DNA of 64,000 nt from Burkholderia oklahomensis C6786 (lineage in GTDB: Bacteria > Pseudomonadota > Gammaproteobacteria > Burkholderiales > Burkholderiaceae), in contig NZ_CP009555.1 of assembly GCF_000959365.1 (NCBI RefSeq), positions 682,001 through 746,000 on the forward strand, read 5' to 3'. The position numbers and the translations under genes are program-made. Below the pieces are notes generated by a model, which made no database searches, was not told the origin of the DNA, and saw nothing but the letters and a program-made list of their open reading frames with translations. This document shows, one piece after another, positions 35,596-44,915 of this stretch. Numbering within the stretch: position 1 is the stretch's first letter; every line of letters starts with the position of its first letter.

Positions 35596-37851
35596 TTACA
35601 ACATCGACAGCGCAGCGGTGCGTCGCGGCTGTCGATCGCGGTAGGGACGTTCCTCTCGGAACGCCCCCCGCACAGATCCGGACGTGCCCAATTAAGGCAT
35701 CCGGCTCCTACCGTCGGTGTTTGACAAGGAAACGTTGCTCTGGCCATGGATGCTGGACACGCGGCATGGGCAGGTACTTTTCAACGATCACGTTCATGCG
35801 CCGCCACGTCAGCCGCCGTCGCTGGCTCCGCCTCAGGAGACTGAGATACCAGCGAATCTTGACCAGGTGGCGAACAGCACGAACAGCCTGAAGATTGGTT
35901 GGCACCGCAAAGTAGGTGTAATGCCCTCGCAGTACCTGAGCCAGCCACCGGCCTTGCTCGTCGATAGGACTTGACCTCATGTGCCGCAGTTCTGTCGCGA
36001 TTCGCTTGACCGTCTCGGTCTTACGTTTGCGCTTCGTCTTTCTCCAGAGCTGGAACCCTTTACCCCCTCGCTTCTTCCCGCAGATGTGCGTGAAGCCGAG
36101 GAAGTCGAAGGTCTCGGGCTTCGACAGCCCTTGCGCCGCGCGCCGCTTGGCAACGAAGCGTCCAAACGCGATCAGCCGCGTCTTCTCCGGATGCAGGCTC
36201 AGCCCAAACTTCGCCAGCCGTTCTCGCAACTCGTTCAGAAATGCGTTGGCATCTGATACATACTGGAAACCAACAATGGTGTCGTCCGCGTAGCGGACGA
36301 CGATCATGTCGGCAGTCGCATGACGGTTCCGCCACGACTGGACCCACAGGTCGTACACGTAATGCAGATAGATATTCGCAAGCAGCGGCGATATGACCGC
36401 TCCCTGCGGCGTCCCCTGCAATGTATCGATCCGCTCGCCCTGTTCCAGCACGCCCGCCTTCAGCCATTTCTGGATAAGGCGAATTATCCTTCGGTCGCCG
36501 ATACGGTGCTCCAGAAACCGGACCAGCCATTCGTGGTTGATCGTGTCAAAGAAGCGGCTAATATCAGCATCGAGGATCCACCAGATATTGCGTCCCTTGA
36601 TTCCGTACGCCAGAGCATCCAACGCATCATGCTGGCTGCGTCCGGGCCGGAATCCATAGCTAAAACCCAGAAACTCCGCCTCGTATATCGGCGTGAGGAT
36701 CATGACCGTCGCCGCCTGGACGATTTTGTCTTCCATGGCGGCGATGCCGAGCGGCCGTTGTTTGCCATCCGCCTTGGGTATGTACACCCGCCGCGAAGGC
36801 AACGCCCGATATGCCCCTGCGTGGAGCCGTCGATGCAGACACTGGAGATTCTCTTCAAGTGTTGCCTCATACATGCCCCACGTCATCTGGTCAACGCCCG
36901 CTGATGCGCTCTTCTTTAACGACAGGAAGCCCGCGCGCAGGACGTCAACGTCAATGTGATGCAGGAGCGCTGTCAGTTTCTCCTTCCTGTTTCTGTTGAC
37001 AGCTTCCCGTATGCGACTCTGCGCCTGTGACACGGCTTCCCGGCTCTGCGTCCGGACCATGCTTTGCATCATCGCATTCCCTTCGGTCCCGCTCCTTCCC
37101 TTCACCAGCTCCGCTGCGGCTGACGCCGCTTTGTTCGCCGGCTTCCCTGGTACTACAAGCGAGTCTGACTTCTCCGGACCGTGCATCATGGTCTACGGCT
37201 CCCAGCCTTCACCATGCGGCCCATCGCCCGGCTGGCGAGGGCAATCCGGAGATCTCGCGGTTCCCGCTCAAGAGACGTACACGCATGCCAGGGTCTACAG
37301 ACGACGCGGAGCCGCCCGCCGCTCGCGATATCGCGGTGGGACGTATTGCCTTCTGCTGACTGGAAAGCATCAGCACTCCGATTGGGAAGTCTTTCGTCGC
37401 TCAATGGCTGGCCTACGTGCGCCCCTGTCAACGCTTCGGTGACACCCTCGCGAGTGCCCCCGCATCACTCGGGGTCGATGTGATTCGCTAGTTCTTCATC
37501 GTAAAGGACTTTCACCTTCTATCTCTTGACGGTCTCCCGTCGCACCCAATCGATGCCTTCGAGCAACATCGGCAATTGCGCCGCCGTCAGATGGACCTTG
37601 CCGCCATCGGCTTGCGGCCAGATGAAGCGGCCTCGTTTCAATCGCTTCGACAGCAGCCAGAGCCCGTCGTCGGTGGCCCAAAGCAGCTTCACGAGATCGC
37701 CTCGACGTCCGCGGAAGATGAACACATGGCCGCACAACGGATTCTCCTCGAGCGTCGCCTGTACCTTCGTGGCAAGCCCCTGGAAGCCGCAGCGCATGTC
37801 GGTGATGCCCGCAACAAGCCAGACGCGTGTACCCGTGCGCAGGGAGATCAC
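35596..37851 (-). CDS. tnpB: IS66 TnpB gene split by the group II intron
   Basis: The 5' exon (37851 to 37546) encodes MISLRTGTRVWLVAGITDMRCGFQGLATKVQ ... LRRGRFIWPQADGG ... PMLLEGIDW and ends on a codon boundary. Without splicing the frame reads eight more codons of intron and stops at 37519. Removing 37545-35641 joins GIDW to RDRQPRRTAALSML and a stop at 35596, giving a 116-residue protein that ends like other IS66 TnpB proteins. The start overlaps the tnpA stop by ATGA. Confidence 0.85.
35641..37545 (-). mobile_element. Group II intron with encoded reverse transcriptase
   Basis: On the minus strand it begins GTGCGACGGGAGACCG, the consensus 5' end of group II introns (GUGYG). It ends CGTCCCTAC, a 3' terminal AY. 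A domain V-like hairpin GAGCCGGATGCC ... GGGCACGTCCGGATC lies at about 35660-35705, followed by a domain VI-like hairpin GCGTTCCGAGAGGAACGTCC. The length is 1905 bases. It interrupts tnpB of an IS66 element between codons. Confidence 0.88.
35708..37189 (-). CDS. ltrA: Group II intron-encoded reverse transcriptase/maturase
   Basis: The 493-residue protein has RT motifs in order: KKSASAGVDQMTW, RRVYIPKADGKQRPLGI, YGFRPGRSQHDALDAL, LDADISRFFDTINHEWL, GTPQGAVISPLLANIYLHYV, the active site VVRYADDTIVGFQ, and LHPEKTRLIAFGR. A maturase domain X follows (about residues 390-460), ending HPWPEQRFLVKHRR. No HNH endonuclease domain is seen. It would support splicing and target-primed reverse transcription of its intron. 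Confidence 0.95.
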   Translation of the reverse strand: MMHGPEKSDSLVVPGKPANKAASAAAELVKGRSGTEGNAMMQSMVRTQSREAVSQAQSRIREAVNRNRKEKLTALLHHIDVDVLRAGFLSLKKSASAGVDQMTWGMYEATLEENLQCLHRRLHAGAYRALPSRRVYIPKADGKQRPLGIAAMEDKIVQAATVMILTPIYEAEFLGFSYGFRPGRSQHDALDALAYGIKGRNIWWILDADISRFFDTINHEWLVRFLEHRIGDRRIIRLIQKWLKAGVLEQGERIDTLQGTPQGAVISPLLANIYLHYVYDLWVQSWRNRHATADMIVVRYADDTIVGFQYVSDANAFLNELRERLAKFGLSLHPEKTRLIAFGRFVAKRRAAQGLSKPETFDFLGFTHICGKKRGGKGFQLWRKTKRKRKTETVKRIATELRHMRSSPIDEQGRWLAQVLRGHYTYFAVPTNLQAVRAVRHLVKIRWYLSLLRRSQRRRLTWRRMNVIVEKYLPMPRVQHPWPEQRFLVKHRR

Positions 37852-38255
37852 GACCGCACGCTCCCCAGTACGGCCCGCAGCGTATCGGCATCGACCACGC
37901 CGTCGACCTTGACGATCACCCCGCCGATCCGAATCTCGATCGTCCCGGCTTGTGGCGTCGGATAGCCAACGTCCCGTGTTTCCGGCAGCATCGCTGCACG
38001 CTCCGGCAGTGTCTCGTGAACGATCGCCACCGGGATCAGGGACGTCGTTCCAGCCTGCTGCAATTGCGCGCGATACCGACGACGCCGCGTGAACAGCATG
38101 TTTGCATTGATGCCATTCTCCCGCGCCAGCTTCGCGACCGACACACCAGGCTCGCAGGCCGCGGCCGCAAGCCGGCGTCGAAACTCGGGATCATGGTTCG
38201 GACGGCCCTTGCGGCTACCCGGCTTGGCTTCCAACTCCGTCACAGTGGTGTCCAT
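37848..38255 (-). CDS. tnpA: IS66-family TnpA, second IS66 copy
   Basis: Starting at MDTTVTELEAKPGSRKGRPNHDPEFRRRLAAAACEPGVSVAKLARENGINANMLFTRRRRYR, the 135-residue protein has the helix-turn-helix of IS66 Orf1 and a C-terminal IEIRIGGVIVKVDGVVDADTLRAVL block. It ends in an ATGA overlap with tnpB. Confidence 0.9.
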   Translation of the reverse strand: MDTTVTELEAKPGSRKGRPNHDPEFRRRLAAAACEPGVSVAKLARENGINANMLFTRRRRYRAQLQQAGTTSLIPVAIVHETLPERAAMLPETRDVGYPTPQAGTIEIRIGGVIVKVDGVVDADTLRAVLGSVRS

Positions 38256-38303
38256 CAATTCGAAAATGATGGGCACTACTTTGATGTCGCTCCTCGCTGG
38301 CGT

Positions 38304-38872
38304 CTACGATGGCCGTCGCGATGTGCTTACGGCGATTCGAGCCGTGATGCCGCGTCGGCGCAAATCACTTCGGCATCGACGGCAGTCGTAACCCTTGTCG
38401 GCATGCAGTTTGTCCGGACGCCTGCGTGGTCGCCCTGTGGGGCCCGGCACGGGCGGAATAGCATCCAACGTCGACTCGAAAGCCATCGAATCATGACGAT
38501 TCGCTCCCGTCGAGGTAATCGCCGACGGAATACCTTGCGCGTCGACGATAACGTGCCGCTTGCTGCCTAACTTACCCCGATCGGTCGGGTTCAGGCCGGT
38601 TTCCTGGCCTCTCGGGGGCTGTGCAAGCTCGCACCGTCGATGCTCGCGCGACCCCAATCGATTTGGTCATGTTCGCGCACGCGCCACAGCATGGCCAAAT
38701 GCAACTTCTCCCACACGCCCGCCGCCTGCCGATCGCGTAACCGTCGCCAACATGTCATGCCGCTGCCATAGCCAAGCTCTTGAGGCAAATCCTCCCAAGG
38801 AACACCCGTCTGCAGCACATACAAAATGCCGTTCAACGCGGCTCGGTCGTCAAAGGATCGACGCCGACAGCC
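38304..38872 (-). pseudogene. IS5-family (IS427-like) transposase remnant
   Basis: Two frames together encode RAALNGILYVLQTGVPWEDLPQELGYGSGMTCWRRLRD ... DWGRASIDGASLHSP and GLNPTDRGKLGSKRHVIVDAQGIPSAITSTGANRHDSMAFESTLDAIPP ... KLHADKGYD. The gene lacks its start and its C-terminal Glu region. It is cut by IS66 on the left and by IS6 sequence on the right. Confidence 0.85.
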
Positions 38873-38910
38873 CTTGGGCGAATGCTCAAACTCCGGAATC
38901 GACGGTTACA

Positions 38911-39078
38911 TCGCACTCAAGCGACATCTCTTGCGCGCCTCGCTCTGTCGCAAATAGCTCGCCGCACGCTTTGCCGCGCGGCACTGCTTCACTGAGCTCA
39001 CCCAAGATCCGTCTGCTTTCGGAGAAAATACGCGTCCTCTCCGCTATTGCCTCGCGAATGCTTCAACGTGACAGTGCC
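38911..39078 (+). repeat. IS6-family right-end fragment, direct repeat of 42289-42456
   Basis: This 168-base segment matches 42289-42456 with scattered substitutions. It encodes the last codons of an IS6-family transposase (ALKRHLLRAS ... FTELTQDPS) and ends in ACAGTGCC, the outer end of the IS6-type inverted repeat GGCACTGT. It is in the same orientation as the other copy and the two flank the GH65 gene. Confidence 0.85.
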
Positions 39079-39155
39079 TGCGCGGATCCTGCAACTTCGA
39101 TGACCTGCGCAGCTATAGGTCGCGCAGGCCTGCAGTTCTGTTTGCCGTTACATTA

Positions 39156-41585
39156 TTAGGCGGGCGCGCGTGTTTTGATGACGAGCGGCACCCCCGGATT
39201 GGCCGTGAAATTTCCTTCCGGCGTCAAGACTGGCGCGGCGGGGCCACTCGTGATCAGCACGGTGGTATTTCCCGGTTGAACATTGACATCATAGGTACGC
39301 CCCTGCCAATGCATGCCTTTCAGGTACATCTGTGTCAATGCACTTCCTTCGATGGCACCCGTAGGCAGAATCGGCGACAGGTAGATACCGTTCTGCCTAA
39401 CGCGATAACCAGCCAGACCATTGAGGAATGTTTGCATGAAGCCGCCCGCACCGGTCAGGAAAGTATACGCCGGATTGCCTTGGCCTCCGCTCGGTGCAAG
39501 GGAGCTCGTTTCATTAAAATTCTTGAAGGGGCCGAGAAGATACGGCTGATAAGAGTCCAGGAAGAAATTATCTAAACTCGGCAAGCCATATTGCGCGGCA
39601 ATGACCGCTTGCACTGAATTCGTCATAGCTGGACCACCCGGATCAGTGATCGCCGAATAGTAATTCAAGTCATTGATCCCCATCTGACTGGACATCGGGT
39701 ATTCCATTGGATAGGCAAGCAGGACCACATCTGCTTGTTTCACCTTGTTCGATGCATTGGGATTAAATCCCGCATACTCCAGATGAATATTCTTATCCGT
39801 GTCAACCAGCGGTTGCACCAGATTTGCAGAAACCGTTGACCAGAGTGGGTGCGGTTGGTAACCGAGAATATTGGCAGCTTGGGTAGCAAAATCGATTGCT
39901 TGCAGTGCGCCACCGTTTGAATACGCTTCATCGTTCGTTCCATTAGCAAATTCATCGGCAGCATGTACATTTTTCAGGCTATACGACCCGTCACTATTCT
40001 GTGTCACACGACCAGTGTAGTAATCTGCAATCGCGCTGAGTACTGGCCAACCCTGGTTTCTCAACCAAGTTTGATCACCCGTTGCTTCATAATACTGAAA
40101 TTGAGACAGCGCAATATCGGCCTGCAGATGGATTTCATCCATGCCGCCCCATTGATTATCGACCGACCACAGACCGTTCGTTGCCTCCCAGGGAAAAAAC
40201 GAGCCCAACGTACTATCTATTGCGCCAAGTTGCACATTGAGCAATGCATTCGGCAGCGTATTAGATCGGTAGTCAACGATTGCTTTTGCCATTTCAGGAT
40301 GTGCGGCCAGCAAATACGGATACATCCAAGTTTCTGCGTCCCAAAAGATGTGACCAGCATAGTTGTCGCTGGTGAGACCAGCGGGCGCGATGCTATGTTG
40401 AGCACCCTCACGTAAATTAGAATACAACATATATTCCGAGGAATGAATGATCGCTTGCAAATTGCTATGCTGTGCGTCAACGATCACGTCACTCTGCCAG
40501 ATGGATTGCCAAGTGACTTCGTGCGCTTTCAGAATCTGGTCATAAGATCCATATGTACCAGATTGCGCGGCTATAGCCGGATTTCTGGCAAGCAAATTGA
40601 TTTGCTGTGTGGTGTTGTCGGGCGCGACCGGCGGGTTGAGGAGATCATAGTCAACACCAGAAGCAATGCCAACATATTTCACGAAAGTATAGGTTTGGTT
40701 CAGAGTCGGAGAGAAAGACCAGCTCAACCCGCTTTGATTGCTGTTGTTCAGTGCGGTGCTACTTGCCAAGCCAGCAGGGGGGACTACCCGGAAGGCAACC
40801 GTTGCCTTGATATTCGTATCATTTGATACGATAGATGCTTCTGCACCATTGTTCGCTGGATCTTGCCAACGTTGCGAGGACATCTCTGTAGCTTGACGAA
40901 TTCCTCGCAAATCCACAAAGGCGTCCACATTCATCGGCCCGGACCACTTGAGCGGCGTGATGTCCAGGCGCACCACCCCGAGATGCATATATTGTCGGTG
41001 GGCAAACATTGTCCACACGAGCTTAGCTTGATTGCCAGACGGAGAGGTCCAAGTCACTGATGTCGTGACAAGACCGTTTTGCATATCGGTTGTCTGTGTG
41101 TAATCGGACAGTTGGGATGCCTGGATGGTTTGTGGATCGAAGGCGTTCCCCGAATCTCGCACCATTAGCGGCGACCAATTAGGTAATCCTACTATCGCGG
41201 CATTGCTGTAATAACCAGTGATCAGTGTAGAAGTATAGCGTGGATAGGGCGTTGACTCGCTACCGAGTGGCCAACCTGTATTGTTGTCTGGCACCTGTGT
41301 GCCGACCCAATAGCCATTCCCCGCCGACGGAATGCGCAGCCCCATATAGCCGTTTCCGACAAACGGTTGATTGGCATAGGTTTCGTTGTAACCGGTGTTG
41401 GTCAAGCTCCATTGCTCCGCCGCAGGCGCCGCCATCGTCGAGGCGGTCGTCGACGACACCTCGGCCGAAGGTGTTGGTGCCACACTAGCCACGCTATCAT
41501 CTCCTCCACAGCCAGCAAGACTGATTGTCAGCGCTGCTAATAAACCCAAAATCACCAGTCGGCCGTCAACAATACGGGCATGCAT
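39156..41585 (-). CDS. GH65-family glycoside hydrolase lipoprotein
   Basis: The 809-residue protein has a lipoprotein signal (lipobox LAGC, Cys26) followed by GGDDS and a Ser/Thr/Ala linker to about 55. The GH65 N-terminal beta-sandwich begins at NQPFVGNGYMGLRIPSAG (73-90). The catalytic (alpha/alpha)6 barrel carries GHIFWDAETWMYPYLLAAHPEMA (411-433), FFPWEATNGL and HAADEFANGTNDEAYSN, with Glu545 the likely general acid. A short C-terminal domain has GMHWQGRTYDVNV. By eye the FWDxExWM and DEF motifs look closest to the protein-glucosylgalactosyl-hydroxylysine glucosidase/acid trehalase branch, so it should hydrolyse an alpha-glucoside at the cell surface; the substrate is not certain. It is flanked by IS6-type repeats. 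Confidence 0.87.
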   Translation of the reverse strand: MHARIVDGRLVILGLLAALTISLAGCGGDDSVASVAPTPSAEVSSTTASTMAAPAAEQWSLTNTGYNETYANQPFVGNGYMGLRIPSAGNGYWVGTQVPDNNTGWPLGSESTPYPRYTSTLITGYYSNAAIVGLPNWSPLMVRDSGNAFDPQTIQASQLSDYTQTTDMQNGLVTTSVTWTSPSGNQAKLVWTMFAHRQYMHLGVVRLDITPLKWSGPMNVDAFVDLRGIRQATEMSSQRWQDPANNGAEASIVSNDTNIKATVAFRVVPPAGLASSTALNNSNQSGLSWSFSPTLNQTYTFVKYVGIASGVDYDLLNPPVAPDNTTQQINLLARNPAIAAQSGTYGSYDQILKAHEVTWQSIWQSDVIVDAQHSNLQAIIHSSEYMLYSNLREGAQHSIAPAGLTSDNYAGHIFWDAETWMYPYLLAAHPEMAKAIVDYRSNTLPNALLNVQLGAIDSTLGSFFPWEATNGLWSVDNQWGGMDEIHLQADIALSQFQYYEATGDQTWLRNQGWPVLSAIADYYTGRVTQNSDGSYSLKNVHAADEFANGTNDEAYSNGGALQAIDFATQAANILGYQPHPLWSTVSANLVQPLVDTDKNIHLEYAGFNPNASNKVKQADVVLLAYPMEYPMSSQMGINDLNYYSAITDPGGPAMTNSVQAVIAAQYGLPSLDNFFLDSYQPYLLGPFKNFNETSSLAPSGGQGNPAYTFLTGAGGFMQTFLNGLAGYRVRQNGIYLSPILPTGAIEGSALTQMYLKGMHWQGRTYDVNVQPGNTTVLITSGPAAPVLTPEGNFTANPGVPLVIKTRAPA

Positions 41586-41627
41586 ATGTCTCTCCTCACA
41601 ATTATCTCGGCATTCCTACATAATTAG

Positions 41628-42402
41628 GGCAAACTCACCCTGGACGCGCTCTCCGCAAGATTCCCGACATTACGGTATCCAACGGACGATGCACGGCCAC
41701 CGTTTCTGGCGGCGGCCATCAGCCATGCGGTGCGCTGGTACTTTCGCTTTCAGTTCAGCCTGCGCGACATCGAAGAGTTGCTGTTCGAGCGCGGTGTGAC
41801 GGTCAGCTACGAGACGATTCGCCGCTGGTGCGAGAAGTTCGGCGCGAGTTTTGCCCATCGGGTGAAAGCGGCGCGCCGCAAGCCGGGTAGCACATGGCAT
41901 CTCGACGAGGTGTTCCTCACCCTGCGTGGCGAGCCGTACCTGCTGTGGCGCGCAGTCGACGAGCACGGCGTCGAACTCAACATCTTGCTGCAGAAGCGTC
42001 GCGACAAGGCTGCAGCCAAGCGGTTTTTCAGGCGCGTGCTTGCCTCTTGCCCCGAAGTGCCGCGCAAGATCGTGACCGATCAACTGCGCAGCTATCCGGC
42101 GACGAAGGCCGAGATCCACGAGCTGGCAAACGTCAAGCACGTCTTCGCCAAAGCCAGCGCCCGGGTGAACAACCGGGCCGAAAACTGCCATCAGCCCACG
42201 CGTGAACGCGAGCGCCTGATGCGCGGTTTCCGCGCTCCTGAGCGCACGTAGGCATTCTTGTCGAACTTTGGCCCGATCCCGCAGCACTTCGCACTCAAGC
42301 GACATCTCCTGCGCGCCTCGCTCTTTCGCAAACAGCTCGCGGCACACTTTGCCGCGTGGCATCGCTTCACTGAGCTCATCCAAGATCCGTCCTCCTTCTG
42401 AG
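41628..42402 (+). pseudogene. IS6-family transposase with an in-frame stop
   Basis: The frame reads LDALSARFPTLRYPTDDARPPFLAAAISHAVRWYFRFQFSLRDIEELLFERGVTVSYETIRRWCEKFG, then the DDE core (WHLDEVFLTLRGEPYLLWRAVDEHG, IVTDQLRSY, VNNRAENCHQPTRERERLMRGFRAPERT). A TAG at 42249-42251 interrupts it, after which the same frame continues AFLSNFGPIPQHFALKRHLL to a stop near 42402. A CAG to TAG change would explain it. No start codon is evident upstream. Confidence 0.87.
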
Positions 42403-42456
42403 AAAATACGCGTCCTCTCCGCTATTGCCTCGCGAACGCCTCAACGCGACAGTGCC
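41628..42456 (+). mobile_element. IS6-family element, left-truncated, inactive
   Basis: The right inverted repeat ends at 42456 (ACAGTGCC). The left repeat is absent, since sequence joins the GH65 promoter at about 41628. The transposase gene is broken by a stop. Confidence 0.82.
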
Positions 42457-42552
42457 CTTCGACCATATTCATTTCAAGATGCAGGGGACCAGTGCCAGAA
42501 TTTGTTCAGTTAGAGAGACGAACCTCCGGTAGCGGGGGCTCATCTATTCCGA

Positions 42553-44361
42553 CTACGAACCTATAACAACGGGCGCAGGCAATTGATCGATCGTCGGCGG
42601 ATTTATTTCACGCGTATAAATCAAATCACTATCTTGCTCGGTGATCGCTGGGTAGGCCTTGTGTGCGTGGAACAGCTGGATGCGCTTCGGATTACGCTGC
42701 AGTTCGAGGTTCAGCGAGAACGAATCAAGTTGAGTCGCGTTCGTGATCTCTCTATCCGGAATCAGTGCATAGTCGACGGAGCCATCGGCATAAGCGATTT
42801 TTACAAAGTAACGCGCATCAGTGTACGGTGCCGGCAGACCACTACCAAAGGGGTTTGGCAGCGTAAATACATTACCGCTTTTCGCGAAGAGCGGAGGGTA
42901 GATCTGCGACGTACCATCGGTCAAATTGGCCGTTAGCGTACCGACTAGCGTCGCAACTGGTATGTCGATCTTTGCAGGTCTGAGCGCTCCATCGGCAGCA
43001 GTGGCCGAGTCATAACGTAGCGTCGTGCTGTTCCATCGATAAACGCCTGGTGTGCCGTTCTCGTCGGTGAGCGTCGGTGTCGCGTCGAGCCAGTTCTGCA
43101 TCTTCATCGCCTGGTAGGCCGTGAACTGTGGATAGCACGCGACCGCGTTACCATCCTCGCCACCATTCATGGGATCGTGCTTGCCCACCGGCTGGCCGGT
43201 CGCCCTGTCGAGAACCGGGCCATTCGCGTCGACGCGATACCAGGTACGGAACAGGTTGCGCATCGTGTCGAATCCCCACGGATTGTTCCGCCCGTTGACG
43301 CCATCGTTTGGGTATTCGTCCGCGATCCCCCATTGCTTGGCGGTCCCCGTCGTAAAATGAGACAGACCTAGCGAATGGCCAAGCTCGTGCGCGAACAGGT
43401 TGCCACACTGTCCGGCCGGATCATTCCAGGTGGCGGCCCAACCGGTCCAGCCGCCAGAGTATCCGAACGTGTTGGCGTCCTGATACTTGCCTTTCGCCGC
43501 ATCGTAAAACCAGCCGATGCCGATGTATGAGCCGAAACTGTACGGTGACGAGTCTCCATAGACCACTGCGCCCTTCGCATCCCGAATTAGCAAGCCGCGC
43601 CCGGTGTTAGCGAGGCTGACGCGGATCGCGAGTGGCTTGAGCACCTTGCCGTATAGGTCGCTGGCACCATCGATGACAACGTCGGCGAACTTCGTGTATT
43701 TGCGCGGAGGATGGCTGCTGCCCTGGAGGATCACGTAATCGAGCCTGAGCGGCGTGTAATCGAAATAATTCAACGTGCTAACCGGGATCGAGTCGAAATA
43801 ATCGCGAGCCAGCTTCGAGATGGACACTTTCGACGTCGTCGGATCCTGCGCTGTCGGCCACAATACCAGTGACAGTCGCCCGATTGTGAAACGTGCGGGA
43901 CGTGCCCATTTGACAGGTGTCGCATCCAAGCTGGCGCCGTTCCCGTAACGAATGCCGAACGAATACTGCGGCGCGACAACAGTGGCCGGCACCACGATAC
44001 TCCATGCTGTCGTGCTGTACGACTGCAGCTTCGTCTGGGTCAGGCCGCGTTCAAGATTGCCAGGCAAGTTGGCAGGCGACACAAGCGGCGCGCTGTACAC
44101 GGTCGTTGTGCCTTTCCTCACGTCAAGATAGGGCTGTACGCCGACAGGCACGGACATGTCAGGCGTAAACAGCAATAGGGCTTGACGATGGATGATCGGT
44201 ACCGGTGCCAGTCGAGTGCCGCCTGTACGCTGTACGACGTGCGTCTGCGCGAATTCGATTTTTCCCGTCGGGGCGGACTGCGCGATGGCGGTGCTGCCAT
44301 GCGCTATCAAGCACAATCCACTCAGGGCGGACAAGCATTTCCATTCAGATGATCGATTCAT
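42553..44361 (-). CDS. M66-family zinc metalloprotease (StcE-like), secreted
   Basis: The ATG at 44361 gives 602 residues with a signal peptide ending in GSTAIA. The gluzincin/metzincin motif HELGHSLGLSH (325-335) sits in NLFAHELGHSLGLSHF, with GGWTGWAATWNDPAGQCG before it and DPMNGGEDGNAVACYPQFTAYQAMKMQNWL after it, as in M66 peptidases of the StcE/TagA type. Known members cut mucin-type O-glycoproteins. An N-terminal beta domain (about 30-190) precedes the catalytic part. Unlike the three nearby glycosidases it has no lipobox, so it is likely released. An in-frame start at 44406 lacks a signal peptide at its N-terminus. Confidence 0.88.
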   Translation of the reverse strand: MNRSSEWKCLSALSGLCLIAHGSTAIAQSAPTGKIEFAQTHVVQRTGGTRLAPVPIIHRQALLLFTPDMSVPVGVQPYLDVRKGTTTVYSAPLVSPANLPGNLERGLTQTKLQSYSTTAWSIVVPATVVAPQYSFGIRYGNGASLDATPVKWARPARFTIGRLSLVLWPTAQDPTTSKVSISKLARDYFDSIPVSTLNYFDYTPLRLDYVILQGSSHPPRKYTKFADVVIDGASDLYGKVLKPLAIRVSLANTGRGLLIRDAKGAVVYGDSSPYSFGSYIGIGWFYDAAKGKYQDANTFGYSGGWTGWAATWNDPAGQCGNLFAHELGHSLGLSHFTTGTAKQWGIADEYPNDGVNGRNNPWGFDTMRNLFRTWYRVDANGPVLDRATGQPVGKHDPMNGGEDGNAVACYPQFTAYQAMKMQNWLDATPTLTDENGTPGVYRWNSTTLRYDSATAADGALRPAKIDIPVATLVGTLTANLTDGTSQIYPPLFAKSGNVFTLPNPFGSGLPAPYTDARYFVKIAYADGSVDYALIPDREITNATQLDSFSLNLELQRNPKRIQLFHAHKAYPAITEQDSDLIYTREINPPTIDQLPAPVVIGS

Positions 44362-44410
44362 CGGCAAATTCTCGCAGTAAATTCCGACTGTTAAATGGGA
44401 AATCACTGTT

Positions 44411-44425
44411 TCCCAAATTTTGGGA
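44411..44425. promoter_or_regulatory. Palindrome TCCCAAATTTTGGGA upstream of the M66 gene
   Basis: A perfect 15-base palindrome 50-64 bases before the protease start. A copy with one mismatch (TCCCAAATTTCGGGA) lies at 51365-51379 between the transporter operon and the SDR gene. A shared regulator site is plausible. Confidence 0.5.
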
Positions 44426-44549
44426 GAGCAACCAAAAGGGCGGTTGGCCGGGAGTTGGAGCGGCCCCCTGAATCACCGGACACAGTCTCCCACTTAAAAT
44501 AGCGGGTAGGCACACGACTGTGTTTTTGACTAACAACAAGCAAGAAGTG

Positions 44550-44915
44550 ATGGAAGTGTTGACGGGGCCGGAGCGCCGGCGGCGGTGGTCAGCGGAAGAG
44601 AAGCTGGCGATGGTGCGAGAGAGTTTCGAGCCGAACAAGTCGGTCTCGATGGTTGCACGCCAGCACGGCGTCAATCCGAATCAGCTGTTTCACTGGCGCA
44701 AGCTATATCAGGACGGCAGCCTGTCGGCTGTCAGTGCCGGCGAGGAAGTCGTGCCGGCGTCGGAGCTGAGCGACGCACTCAAACAAATCAGGGAGCTTCA
44801 GCGACTGCTCGGAAAGAAGACCATGGAGAACGAGATTCTTCGTGAGGCGGTGGAGGTGGCGAAGTCGCGAAAATGGATTGCGCGCTCACCCTCATTGCCA
44901 GGGGACGACCAGTGA
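44550..44915 (+). CDS. IS2-group OrfA
   Basis: The start [56 protein letters not shown] gives 121 residues with the transposase_8 helix-turn-helix and a C-terminal zipper ([32 protein letters not shown]). OrfB overlaps its end by 43 bases in another frame, allowing a frameshifted OrfAB. Confidence 0.9.
   Translation: MEVLTGPERRRRWSAEEKLAMVRESFEPNKSVSMVARQHGVNPNQLFHWRKLYQDGSLSAVSAGEEVVPASELSDALKQIRELQRLLGKKTMENEILREAVEVAKSRKWIARSPSLPGDDQ

Larger units (their letters stand above)
34018..38276 (-). mobile_element. Second IS66-family element carrying a group II intron
   Basis: On the minus strand the order is tnpA (38255), tnpB (37851), intron, tnpC (35565 to 34018). All three genes would be complete once the intron is removed. 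Exact IS ends were not resolved, and the coordinates span the genes only. A palindrome AGATCGTGCCCA / TGGGCACGATCT lies just outside at about 33963-33999. Confidence 0.88.
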
